Origin: Mesorhabditis belari
Taxonomy: Eukaryota > Nematoda > Chromadorea > Rhabditida > Rhabditidae
Length of the DNA: 64,000 nt
Reading direction: 5' to 3'
NCBI GenBank assembly: GCA_958450365.1
Contig: CAUEEP010000898.1
Coordinates: 826,001 to 890,000 of the forward strand
Program-made: the position numbers and the translations under genes
The notes under the pieces: model-generated
Told to the model about the DNA's origin: nothing
Seen by the model: the letters and a program-made list of their open reading frames with translations, nothing else
Databases searched by the model: none
Shown: one piece after another, positions 36,501 through 47,990 of the stretch
Numbering within the stretch: the first letter of the stretch is position 1
Layout of the letters: every line of letters begins with the position of its first letter

Positions 36501-39500
36501 ACGGCATTTTCCCTCTTTTTGAGGATTGCTCGAGTGCCTTCTTTACCCTCTCTTCTTTTCTTCCAAAGGTCTCAACGCCTTGCCACTTTAGCACCTCAAT
36601 GCAACTTTGTTCATGTAAACGTTAATTTTCAAAATGCTTTATAACTTTTGTTATTCTGAATACTGATTAACAATCTCCAAAATTCTTGTTCTTTCTTTTT
36701 CAAGAACGAGTTCAGTATGAGTTTGGTGCATCAAACGAGCGGTGGCCTTTGTGATCTTTGATACCCAAAAGCTCTCTTGAACTTTTTTTAGCTCTCTAAC
36801 AGTTATCTCAAACCAATTTTTCCCTTTAAACTCCTCTAAATAGGCTCATGATTGTTGCGTAAACAATACTCTTCGACCTTCGATTCCGTCTGGGAAAATC
36901 CCATTCTCATTGCTCTCAAATCCAATTAAGCAAACGTCAATTTGTACACCAGTTCTATCAGGATCGACATGATTATTTTTTTGATTTTATTCTCAAATGT
37001 TCATTTATTATTTGCGCATCTTGATCTCTTTTAATGCTGACGAACCGCCTATTTTTTGCAATCAAGTGAAGGCTAAACCCTTTCTGTTTGCTGATTTGTT
37101 GAACACTTTCAGATCACTATGATCTTTGCCTAGAATCGATTTTCCAAGAGAGCAAACTTTTCTATTGGAAATCGATTAAACATTTTCTTCCTGCAATGCC
37201 GGAAACCAATCAAAGTGATCTTGCTGGATAAAAAGTGAGCTCGAAAAGAATGGCCCTTTTCCCAGCCCAAAGAGATCTCCTTGAAGCATGTGCAAGTTGA
37301 GGCTCATTTGATGCATCTCCTCTGTTTTTCTCCATCTCTTTTCTCCAATCTTCACTTCTTTTTTCATCCTCAAATTTCTTTTTGTTTAGGAAAGGCCAAC
37401 TGACGCCTGTTTATGGTGTAGAAATGAGAGCTAGAAAATCTCTGCCACTTTTCCTTTGAGTTTCTCCTCACAGAAACCGCTTTTCAATCCATAGTAAAAT
37501 TTCTTACAATTTTTAAATCTTAATAACAAACCTGATTTCTAGTTCACCAAACTTTTGGTGCTTTATTGTATCTTAAGTTAAGTCATAAAAGAGTGTTTAA
37601 TGCAGAAAACTTTTGATTTAGTTTTTTTCTGCAAATTAATGCTTGCATGCCAAATGTTCAATTGATATATACGCCTAATTTCATTGACCCTGCTGGCTTT
37701 TTCTTATAAGCTCTTGGTGTCATGATAGTCATTTGGATGTGAAATGAACTTTCATCTAATGAGTGCCCTTCGTGATCTAAAGGGAAAAGAATCCATTCGA
37801 ATCCCATAGTCAGTCTGGGATCTCTAAAAGAATAGAAAATTCTCAACAAAAAGTATCTATAAAACGAAAAATTTCTTGAGTTCTCGATAAAAAGACAAAG
37901 CATATGGTGGCGCGTCTCTCGATGAATTCCCTTTAGCATTTCTTTTGCGACAAAAAAGATTTTTCCATTTCGTTCTTTCTTGTGTTCAATATGGTTCTCA
38001 AAAAAAATTTGCTTTCTGCCAGATTCCAAATTGGCTGTCTAGTACAAGGCAAACCTTGGATTTTGGCATTATTTCAATGTTTTCATGCAATTGAGGTTAA
38101 AATTTTCAATTTCAAGGGCTTCAAAGCTATTTTTTGATTTTTCAATCCCTAAACTGATTGTGAGCTAGTATGAAGATCCATTCGATTCGATTATTTTAAA
38201 AGAAAATTTTCTATTATACTTATCTTTCAGCGGCTTGTATCACCTCGTTGACTGGTTCGGGATCCTCTTCCCTCTCGTCAACAACCCAATCCTTTCAAGG
38301 ATCGGGTTTTCCTTCATCGTCGTTCATTTCATTGGGTTCTCCCCGTGTGGCTGCTTCGATTCGCCACCGAAGGGACGTGTTGAGAAAGAAAATCGAACAG
38401 CGACCTTCACGACAAAATCTTGTCACTCAACATATCCTACTCACTGGTTGGTGCATAACTTGTTTACTTATACCTACAGCTCTTTGACTTTTTTTATATA
38501 TAGCATTGTAAATAATACTTCCGGTAATCTTTAGCGGAAAAGAGGTTCTACAACAACAGTTGTTTCCCGGTTGGGTGCCCAATTTTTGACCTCACCATTC
38601 ATGTTCTTTTTCTAGTTTTTCTAGAGGTTCACTAGGGAATGATCATGCACTGACAGAGCCGTTTATTGGGAGTTGCCGAGGCTTTTTGAAAAAAAGCAAG
38701 AACTCAAGGCAAAGTTGATTGACGTTGAGACACAAGCTAAAAATGAAAAGAAAGATTCACCTCAACAACTGTGCACTCTTTTCTTTTCTTAAATTTTTGA
38801 GCTAAAGCTTCGTGACTATAGGCTAAGTGTGAGCATCAAAAATCGTGAAAATTTTGAGATGCAAAATGACAGATATCAAATTTAGCTTCTCGTGCTGATC
38901 CGCTTATTCAACAACGAGCGGCTTCATTGCGAAAGTGTGGCATTGTCTCAAATCTAAATCGAAAACTTCGGCAAAGACCAGGACCACTCGAATTGATTAC
39001 CCGAAAGATTTTGAGAGCCGATGCTGAATTGGAACAAGCTATACAAGGTTATTTGATCAACATTGTTTTTTTTCAAAAGCTTTTTCAGAAGGTCGTCTTC
39101 TCTTCAAGCCCACTTCAGCTGAAGAAGACGAACTTGTCTCCTCCACTATAGAAGCCGAGTTCAATCCTATCAATCCAGGTTGTTTCCATGCTAAATTCTA
39201 AAATAGCATAAGTTCTAGATATGGAAGTTGTTTCCGTTTCAACTCCAAAAGAAGAAATCATTCCCTCTCCAAGTTTTCCAAAAATAGCCGTCCTGAAGAG
39301 CAAAAAGGTTTGTTTACTATTGATAAATTACAAATTACAAGTGGCAATCCAAAGAGTTCCTTGTCCACTTTTTAATCACCAAGCAGTTGTTGGGTTCTCG
39401 GCTTTTCCTTAGTTTTTCTTGAGTTTCAGCCCATTTTTTGTGAATCCTAACAAGATCGGCAGCGATTTTTCTGAGTGTTACACTCGGTTTTTTGATCATT

Positions 39501-42500
39501 ATCGGTTAAATCAACCTTTTTTTCGTTGAAGTGTCAAAAGTTGAGGGAGGTGAAGAAAGATCACAAGTTTAAACCACAAGTTGAAGATCGCACTTGACGA
39601 AAAAGTGAAAAGACAGAAGAGTACTTCTATGGATTATCCATAAGATCTCTAGAGGCTGGTTGGCAATAGTGTTTGACGCAAACCATGAAGATAAGCAAAA
39701 ATGAAGAGAGAGAAAAAGATGTGTGGATAGAGATGATTTGTGCTCTTCTTTCTCATCTCATTTCTAGCGAAGCGTGGTCGACGCGCATCGTTTGCTAAAC
39801 AACCTCTCGAGTGTTTCTTTCCTTTCGACCAAAATTGAAAAAATGCGAATCAAATAGATAGAAGCTAATTGTAAGGTCATCAATCAGGAATTAGTGTTCT
39901 GAAATTAGAGAAAAATTATTAGATTGGGAACTTGAAAGTTGGTACACTTATTCATTGTACTTTTTTGAAATAACTAGTGCACCAATTAATCTACATTTTT
40001 CAACAATAAAAGGCCCATTTATTCTCTAAAACAGGCTTTTGATAGATTTAGAAAAGCTTCGATTTAGTAGGTTTCTAGGAAGTTGAGGAACCAAAAATGA
40101 TGAACATTTGATGTAGCGGTTTGAGCACTTTCTTCCACATAAACCTATTTTGATGTCAATAGAAAAAAAGATAGAGCATGAAAAGTTAGGCATATAGCCG
40201 AATTCTCAGCTCGATTTCTCTAATTGCTTTAGTTATATGTCTGTTATATAAAGAATTTTCAGGAAAACTTGAATTTCTGCTCCAATTCCTTTCAAAAGTT
40301 GCCCGAATTTGCTTAAGGGTGTCTTAAATTCGATACTAAATAACTTTTATTTAGAGAATTCTAATTCAATTGGCGTATTAAATATGTTTTCTGAGAAATA
40401 CGAAAAAGTGTACCAACTTTCAAGTTGCCAACCTAATAGATTGGTGTATCCCAATTTGCTTAACCAACCTTCTGTGCACTTTTACGGTTTTTAATTATAA
40501 TATAAGACTAGCTAGGTATATTAGTTCACAGTGCAAGGCTAGGTGAAAGAGTGAAAAGAAGCGTCACCTCAGGCAATGGAATGACGCACATTGAGGGTGG
40601 ATGAACAAAATGAAGCTCACAAAACAGCCGACAACTGTTTGTTGAATGAAAAGAGAAAAGAAAACCTTTGACATATAAAGCAATTACCCGATAAGTACTA
40701 TTAAATTGTTTAGAAGGCAACTCCTTATCAAAGTCCAACCGAGAATGTCATGAAAGCAAAGAATCGATCTTCAAACGTAAAAGAGCATGAGAGTCTAGTA
40801 AGCTTTTATTGATTTTCACTTTTGGTTAGAATTTAAGGGTCTGATGGGTTTATACAAAATATCAGCAAGTGTAAAAATTTGAGTTTTAGGTTCAAGGTGA
40901 CAACGATGGAACCACAAATAATTATCAAATCTTGTTGAAGCAGCAGCAAATCTTTCTGGATTGGCAGCCGGAAATTGAGGAAACAAATGTCAGTTGAAAT
41001 AAAGAAAAATACAATTTATAAATTTTTTATTTACAGAATGATCCCCAAACGATCCTGGGACATAAAGGAGAGCAGTCTCCGCTCAGCAACAATCTCAACT
41101 CAGAAGGGTCAGTTTTTTGCAACAATTTGAACCCATTTTTTTTGGGTTCCTCTGCTGATTGAGCAAAAAAAATCAGCAGAGAGTGATTGCTGATTTCTTT
41201 TTCAATTCTTCATTTCCTCTAATCGATTGGATGTGAACTTTTTTTAAACCAGTATTTTTAGGGTGAACGCCATTGAGACCGCCATTCATCAGGCAAGAGA
41301 GGCCCTTCCACTCAACCAGACAATCCTCATTCAGGCAATCCATTTCGCAAATTTTAAAAGAACATTTAGATGATCAATTGTGTCCTATTAAAGTATACTA
41401 ATACTTAAAGAATTATTTGCTTATAATTTTATGTTTAGGAAGCATCAGAAACTGGGAACGCAGTTGAGCCGGCAGTTAGTGCAGCAACATCGACCACAAA
41501 TCCCGGATTTCTCATTTTCCCACCGAGAAGTCTGAATGATTTGAGAGTTCAAGATTTGAAGAACGAATGCAAGAAAAGAGCACTGCCTGTATCAGGTTCG
41601 AATTAAATAATATAGAATCAAAAATGAGTTTCTAGGGGCAAAACCTCAATTGGTTGAAAGGTTGCGCGTTCACGAGCAAGTAATTCTGTCATCAATTGTG
41701 AATGCAATAGAAGGAGGACCATCAACTCCTCCCGTTTCACCAACTGATGATCAGAATATGACAACAGCTCCTCATACCCCAATGGTGAGTAATGAATACA
41801 AAGGATTTTTTTTATTTTAAGCAACACTAATACATCCAATTTAGCCGCCAGGTCCCCCAGTTGTGCGGGAACAAACACGAGAAACAATTCATGACTTCTT
41901 GCAACAGAATGCCGCCAAGATTCGATCAGCCAACGCTAGTGCGGCACAGACTCAGCCGCAATCGCAAATTGTGATGACAATTCCAAATCAAAAGATTTCT
42001 CAACCCAATCTGCCAATCACTCAACCACAACAGTTTGTTAAGGTATGGCAACTTTTCAGCTGAAAATAACAATGGTTCTTCGGTTTTTTGTAAAGTTTGA
42101 TCTTCAAATTACCTCATTCCACGGTTATAGCGGCCATTCTAGATGTTTCAAGTCAGCTCCCTAAACATTTAAGTACTCCAGGAAAGAGCTCAAAAACTTG
42201 AGATCAAAAATCGAGAGCACCCATTCCAAAAAGAAACCATAGACACTTTAAAGAGGAAGAGCAGTTGTTGTTTGCATCCACTTTTTCTTTTCCCAAACTA
42301 GGGAGATGCTCACCTGTCATCTCATAAATGGGACTCATTCTCACTCTTTTCAAAAAAAGAGTCAGTTGGTCTTTCCCCACTTCCAACACACCATCACATT
42401 CCTCACTGACTACATGCCGAAAGCGAAAAAAACAAGTCGCGAGTAAAGAATAATACAAAGATCAATTGGTTATTTAAAGAATTTAATAGAAAGAAAACAA

Positions 42501-45500
42501 TTAACCATTTTTAGTTAGTTGATCAAAATGGAACAGTGCTCGGAATGGCAACAGTGATGAATGGAGGAGGTCCGATGAATTTAGTTGGCCCTGGTTCTTT
42601 CTTGAAGCAAGGATCACAAACAATGACTTATGACATTTCAAACGGAACGAGTAGACCGACAAATCTTGTTGGGTGAGTAATTTAACTCTCATACTATTTT
42701 ATTACGCTTGATATTTTAGTTCAATGATTCACAAGCCTCAGACAACAATTGTGACATCACTTCCAAATTCAAACGGGTTGAGTCTCAACACTGGAGATCC
42801 GCCAACTTTTCGATTTGCCCAAATGGGATCTGGGGGACAGGTGAGAAAACTAATGGAATCATTTGCAGTTGCACTTTAAGGATCCCAACAGTTAGCTCTA
42901 ACTCAAAGCAATCCATCAAAAATTTGTTCAAAAAGATCATACTTTAAGTCTTTTCTTTCCCTCCATTTTTGAGATTAGCACGAAGAAACCCTCGTGCAGG
43001 AGATACACAGCTGTCTCCGTCTGAGGGACTCAATTTCACTACGTCTAAACTGATCCAAGATAGCATTATGTCTTCAAAAAAATGGTAGTATCGGGTATTA
43101 AGACAAATCAGCAATTCAGCAATTTGACAATTCAACTTTGAAAACCTTTGTTTAATAGCTAGGGTGTTGAAAGATACTATAAAGTCATAAAATGAAGCAG
43201 CAAATTTGTCCCAATTTTACTTTTGCCTTCAAATAAACACGTAAAGCTCAAAATTCTTGAAATTCTTAGTTGTTTTCAATAAGATGAAACGACTGTTCCT
43301 CCTACGTCACAAAAAGAACCTCCCCCTCATGCTCATTCCTTTCCTTGTTGTTTGTCTTTTATCTAGATCAAAGTTGAGTCCCAGATGTTAAATGACTCCT
43401 CGAGAGGGTCTCCTCCACCCTCGCACACCACGTGTCCTCAACCGAGGACAGACATTTTGAAAGAATGGATTCATTCACCTCTTGTGTGTTGGGGGAGGTT
43501 GACATTTGTTCTCTATTTTCTCTTTTTTTCTGTTTCATTTCCGGCATTTCTCTCCTTCAAAAAGCCCAGGATGACCCTCAGTTTTCAAATCTAAGTTCTC
43601 TATCTCTTGAGCTTCCCTTTCAAAATTACCCCCCGCCAACAGTTGGCTCACGTTTTTAGCTCACTCACACATTGTCTCCTAAGCTGATCAAGAATCTTTT
43701 TCTTAGCTTTTTTTAGCCTCAAACTTTATAATGATTTTTAGTTCACTATTGTGCAGCCAAGTGATCAACAAGGTACGGGAACAGTCGAGACAGTCTCTTC
43801 AACAAATCCACCTCCTCCTGCCACTCCCCAACAAAATCTCCAAATGGTTCCCGTCTCTAACATTACTACACAGGTACACCTTTTTACACAAATATTATAG
43901 TTACACAATCACTTAAATTGACCTAGTTCTTGACGCACACAACCTATATTTGACTTGTTTGAACTAAAAACTTGTGTTTATGGTGCGAATTTACGCACCT
44001 GTTTCTCGATAATCCAATTTGTCGCTAGGAAATTTTGCCAAAATTTGCTTGATACCGATTATTTATGATACATAAATTCTAACAAAAAGTAAAAGTTCTC
44101 AAATGGATACTTACTACTTTCCCCAGGTATCCAATTTGAATCTTCAAGTTGATTTTGATAGATTTCTAACATGGTTGAACGCTTTAGATGCAACCACTTG
44201 GCAATCAATCAATCATGACTGGTAACAATGGAATTGTTTCAACAATGACAATGGTTGGTCAAAATGGAGTACCAATGCAAGTCGTTCATATTGCACAACC
44301 ACAAGAGGTATGGAAAAAAGAATTGTTATTTATAAAACCAATCCTAGGTTGTGCATTTTGAAGATCAGCAGCATATGAGAGCAACGTTTCAAGCAGGAAA
44401 TGTCACCCAGTCATCACAAGTGGTTCAGGTATTTTTTCCGAAATTTCTGACAAAGATGGAATTATAGGTGGCATATGTTGATGGAGATGGAATTGTGCGA
44501 AGAATGTGCCCAAGTGGAAGTCCCGTTGTGGGAGATGCGCCTGCAAGCTCTCCAAACATGCCTCCACCATCAGTGAATCATGAAGGAGCTCTCACTCCAA
44601 TTCCTCCACCATCAGCTCTCTCTCAATCACAAGCCACAAATACGTCGCACACGATAACTATCGATACAAATGATTCCTCTTCATTGTGAGTTTTTCTAAT
44701 CAAATACTTTATCGCTTTTATCGCTTTAGAGCTACCACTCTACAAATGCACGAAGAGATGCTGAAATTTCAACAGAAAAAGATCGAGGAAATGAGAGCTG
44801 AGCTAATCCGTTCTCAACAACAGCTCAGAGCTCAACAATCTCTTATTATGGTGGCAAAAAAGCAGCAAGTAAACTGAAATCAAAATCAACTTAAAACTGG
44901 TCAATGTTTAGTTTGGTGAAGGAGGTCGGACAGCCATGTCTGATCATTATTTGGCTCAACTCAAAAATGCTTACCGAAGCCATATGCATCAAGTGATGTT
45001 ACATAAAGATCAAGAAGTACAATTACAGGTTTGAAAGTAAACACAAACAACCCAAAGACCAAAAGTTATAGCAACATGTATTGGAGCAAAACTCACTGGT
45101 GGCAGGAGAAGCCAAACTGCAAGAAGAACTTCATGTTGAACAAGCCGTAAATGATATTGTGAGACTCATCAAACAAGATGCCCGAACGGCTCTCCTGATT
45201 GTGCAACTTTTAAGAAAATATCAACTTGAAAGACAGGTAACAAGCAAATCTAAAAAAGGCTAAGTTTCTGTTTAGGCTGAATTGACCCAACAACAGAAGG
45301 CTCAACAAGAAAAGCAAAAGAAAAATGAAGATTCGCCGATTGGTGCACCACAATCGGTTCAACCCCAACCGCTCATCCCATCACCCACCAATCCGACTAA
45401 ACGAAGCAAATCAAAAGCTAAGACACAGAATCCCGCTCCAGCTCCTGTGGATAGAGCTCATTCAGAAACACCGCAGCAAATGGTGAGAGATCTGGGCTCC

Positions 45501-46813
45501 CATCTTATTTTAAAAAATACGAATTTTAGAATAATAGTTCGTTGCTTGTCCCCGGAAATCCTCTCAGCCTCACCCAACAGAGACGAGCAAGCAATCCAGA
45601 GACTATGAGAAACAAGGAAGAAGTGGTTGAGGTGAGAATGAGGTATTGAAATGTAATCACTTGATTTAGATTCACACAATTTCTGATGATGAAACAGTCC
45701 ATTCTGTGGTGAAACCTCCTGTCTCATCAAAATCAAAAGCAAAATCGAAGAAATCAAACAATCATCAAAATGGAGAACACCCACGGCCAAAAACTCAAGT
45801 TGACATGGAGGAAATTTTCAAGACTGTATTGAAAGATGCAAGTCGAGCCATTGGACAACAAATAAGCGATGATTCTTTCAGTGTAAGTTTAAAAAGATTG
45901 ACATACTTCTGTAAAGATTCGAAAGTAACATGTATAATGAATAAGTTTTAGGATGGAGCTGCAACAACTGCCTATGGATCTCCGATCAACATTTCCCAAG
46001 AAAACATTGCTTTGGATGTGGCGTGCAATCTTTCCGTTCCACAAATGAATGCTGAAACGATTGTTGGTGAAAGGAATCATGGAGTTGATGCCCAAAATTT
46101 CATTGTAAGCTAATAGTAAGTTATTCAGAAACGAACTCGAAGTTTTCAGATGGTTCATCAACCGTGCACATCGGATATTCAAATGGATGAATGCTCAAGA
46201 GAAGCCGATACATCTCTTCATGGAGATCGAAATTTCCAGTCAGCAATTCTACCCTTCCATCCCTCACTGGAACACAATGCACAAACGCCTCCATGTTTTG
46301 CGAAAAACGAAGATTTTGATGACTTGATGGATGTGCTGAGGGATGATCAAGTACAATCAATCAGCTCAAATCAAATCATGGACTTTGGTCTTGGATATGG
46401 ACAAGAAGAATTAGCAAAACTGATTGGAGATGATTGGATTGAATCAGCCGAGAGAAGTCTTAGACAAGAGAATCAGCATCATCATGATCAGGTAAACAGT
46501 CTAGTATATATAAAAGAGCGGTGTCTGTCTGTCCGTCTGTACGAGTTTTTTTTGCTGATAATGAATAAATCAAATCAATCTTTCCTAAATAGATCCTATT
46601 AAACTATTTTCTGAACAATTCAACATTTAGTCAGCTCAATCATGCGCAGTGGAGTGTCTTGGAGAATCTGGTCTCTTGGGTGGAAATGGAGAAGACACAA
46701 ATATGGATTGGCTAGATATGATGCTTCAAAACGCTCCATTAGATGAAGGGACATTTGATGGATTAAGAACTCCATCTTTTTATCAAAGAAATCAAATGGA
46801 TGCTCCTTGTTAA
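33582..46813 (+). CDS. Myocardin-related transcription factor (MRTF/MKL) homologue
   Basis: This is a gene of more than 20 exons. The N-terminus is Ser/Pro-rich. Two RPEL actin-binding motifs follow: LRKKIEQRPSRQNLVTQHIL (about 38370-38435) and LNRKLRQRPGPLELITRKIL (about 38950-39010). A SAP DNA-binding domain (LNDLRVQDLKNECKKRALPV, about 41530-41590, continuing PQLVERLRVHE) comes next, then long Gln/Pro/Ser-rich stretches, a coiled coil (MHEEMLKFQQKKIEEMRAEL) and basic KSKAKSKKSN patches. Acidic activation-like motifs FDDLMDVLRDD and MDWLDMMLQ close the protein. MRTFs are G-actin sensors that enter the nucleus and activate SRF; mammalian ones usually carry three RPELs. Intron 41335-41438 needs a GC donor. 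The start ATG lies 3 nt after TTTCAG, suggesting SL trans-splicing. AATAAA at 47870 would give a 3' UTR of about 1 kb. Confidence 0.85.
34667..38029 (-). other. Possible nested antisense coding blocks in the 3.8-kb MRTF intron
   Basis: The intron 34390-38230 carries minus-strand open blocks with coding-like composition: 37658-38029 (contains LTMGFEWILFPLDHEG), 37176-37373 (ends FDWFPALQEEN), about 35440-35620 (LLPELLARHERITT, SGQYLKWLKYRSS), 35220-35426 (basic, NPLESHLFFGNLSKSSKR) and 34667-34954 (LKNWLREWSETSASNRI, basic). I could not join them by consistent introns, and a MITE (35633-36150) sits among them. They may be exons of one nested gene, decayed copies, or chance. Confidence 0.3.
35633..36150. 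mobile_element. Mariner-type MITE, copy C
   Basis: The left end is TTAGGCTGTTCAGAAAATCT and the right end, inverted, has TTCTGGACAGCC. The interior is nearly identical to copy A (10395-10938) over several hundred bases. It is non-coding and lies within the large MRTF intron. Confidence 0.8.
39919..40436. mobile_element. Mariner-type MITE, copy F (variant ends)
   Basis: TA-flanked, with ends TTAGATTGGGAACTTGAAAG / inverted TTAGGTTGGCAACTTGAAAG, continuing TTGGTACACTT on both sides. The interior is a diverged relative of copies A-E (ACCTATTTTGATGTCAATAG, AAAGATAGAGCA). It lies in an MRTF intron and has no transposase frame. Confidence 0.8.
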
Positions 46814-47990
46814 TCCCCATAAAGTCCAACTCTAGTACTTTAAATTCAATCTGTGAGTTTAAGTGTAAGATTTAAGTCTGTAAGTAGTTCTTTTCATAAA
46901 AATAGTTTTTTCGCTTGCCTTTTTTGCAATTTGGTGCTTTTTCCTGTTCAGTTATTGTCTGTAACAATTTCCCCACACAATTCTGGTCACAAACGAATCG
47001 GTGAACTCTTTTCTCAAGGTTTTATTTTGATCTTTTTTTAGTAATTTCTTTTTTATTTGTTTTAGTCACAAGTCCTAGAAGTTATTGAATCTTTGCAATT
47101 TCTAGGATCTAGGATTTTTGTTACTTTTTTCCATTTCCGTATGATTCCACATGGTGTGATCCCCTCCTTAAATCCCATCGAGTGGGACACACAAAGAGAA
47201 TTCCATCATTAAAACATTCTTCCGATCTTCCATCCATGATCAATCCATTCAATTCATTCTTTACTTTTCTGATCAAAACTTATGCTTGTATCTTTCGTGC
47301 TTTTTTTCTCAATCCATTGATAGACGTTGCTTAGATCCCGGGTTTTTTCACGCCAATTCAGTCAGCCTTCCCCCTCTCCATCGTTTGCTGTTTCCCGTGT
47401 TTTTTATTTCAAGTTTTAATGTGATTTTTCAAAAAAAAGCAGTTGCTAAAACGATAAGAAGTATCAAATATTTGAAAAATCACATGAACATGTTTCACTG
47501 ATTTGTGTCTTTTCGGCCTTGCTGGTTTCAAGTGTTCACCCACGCAACAATTAAGGGTGATATCTATTTGTGCATTAGAGAAATAGCCCGATGTTTTACC
47601 TGTGAATTTTGTGAACACTTTCTCTTTATATATTGGATTGATCATTTCGGTGTTGATCTAAAGTTCTTCACTAGTGATAGGGCTAGCAATTTTTTTATGG
47701 CTAACCAAGCCTTTTCCACCTAAATATTTTCCAGTTTGTAAATCTGTTCCCCTGTATTCCATTCCGACAAAAAACCATTCTGAAAATAGGTTTACTGAAA
47801 ATTCATTTTGAGTATGTAAATTAAGCTTTTTCATTTTGCAGCTTTCTAAGTGGGCCTGATGATAGTGTGAATAAATTTGTGCTTAAACATTTATTTTAAA
47901 AAAGCAAAATAGCACCAAAATGAACGAAAAAAGAATCGTCACAGAAGTCTGTCAACAAATAGATTTTAAAAAGCGTCTAACTATAAATCT

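Noticed and set aside
45458..46360. Minus-strand frames of about 80-110 codons
   Set aside because: They are antisense to the MRTF C-terminal exons.
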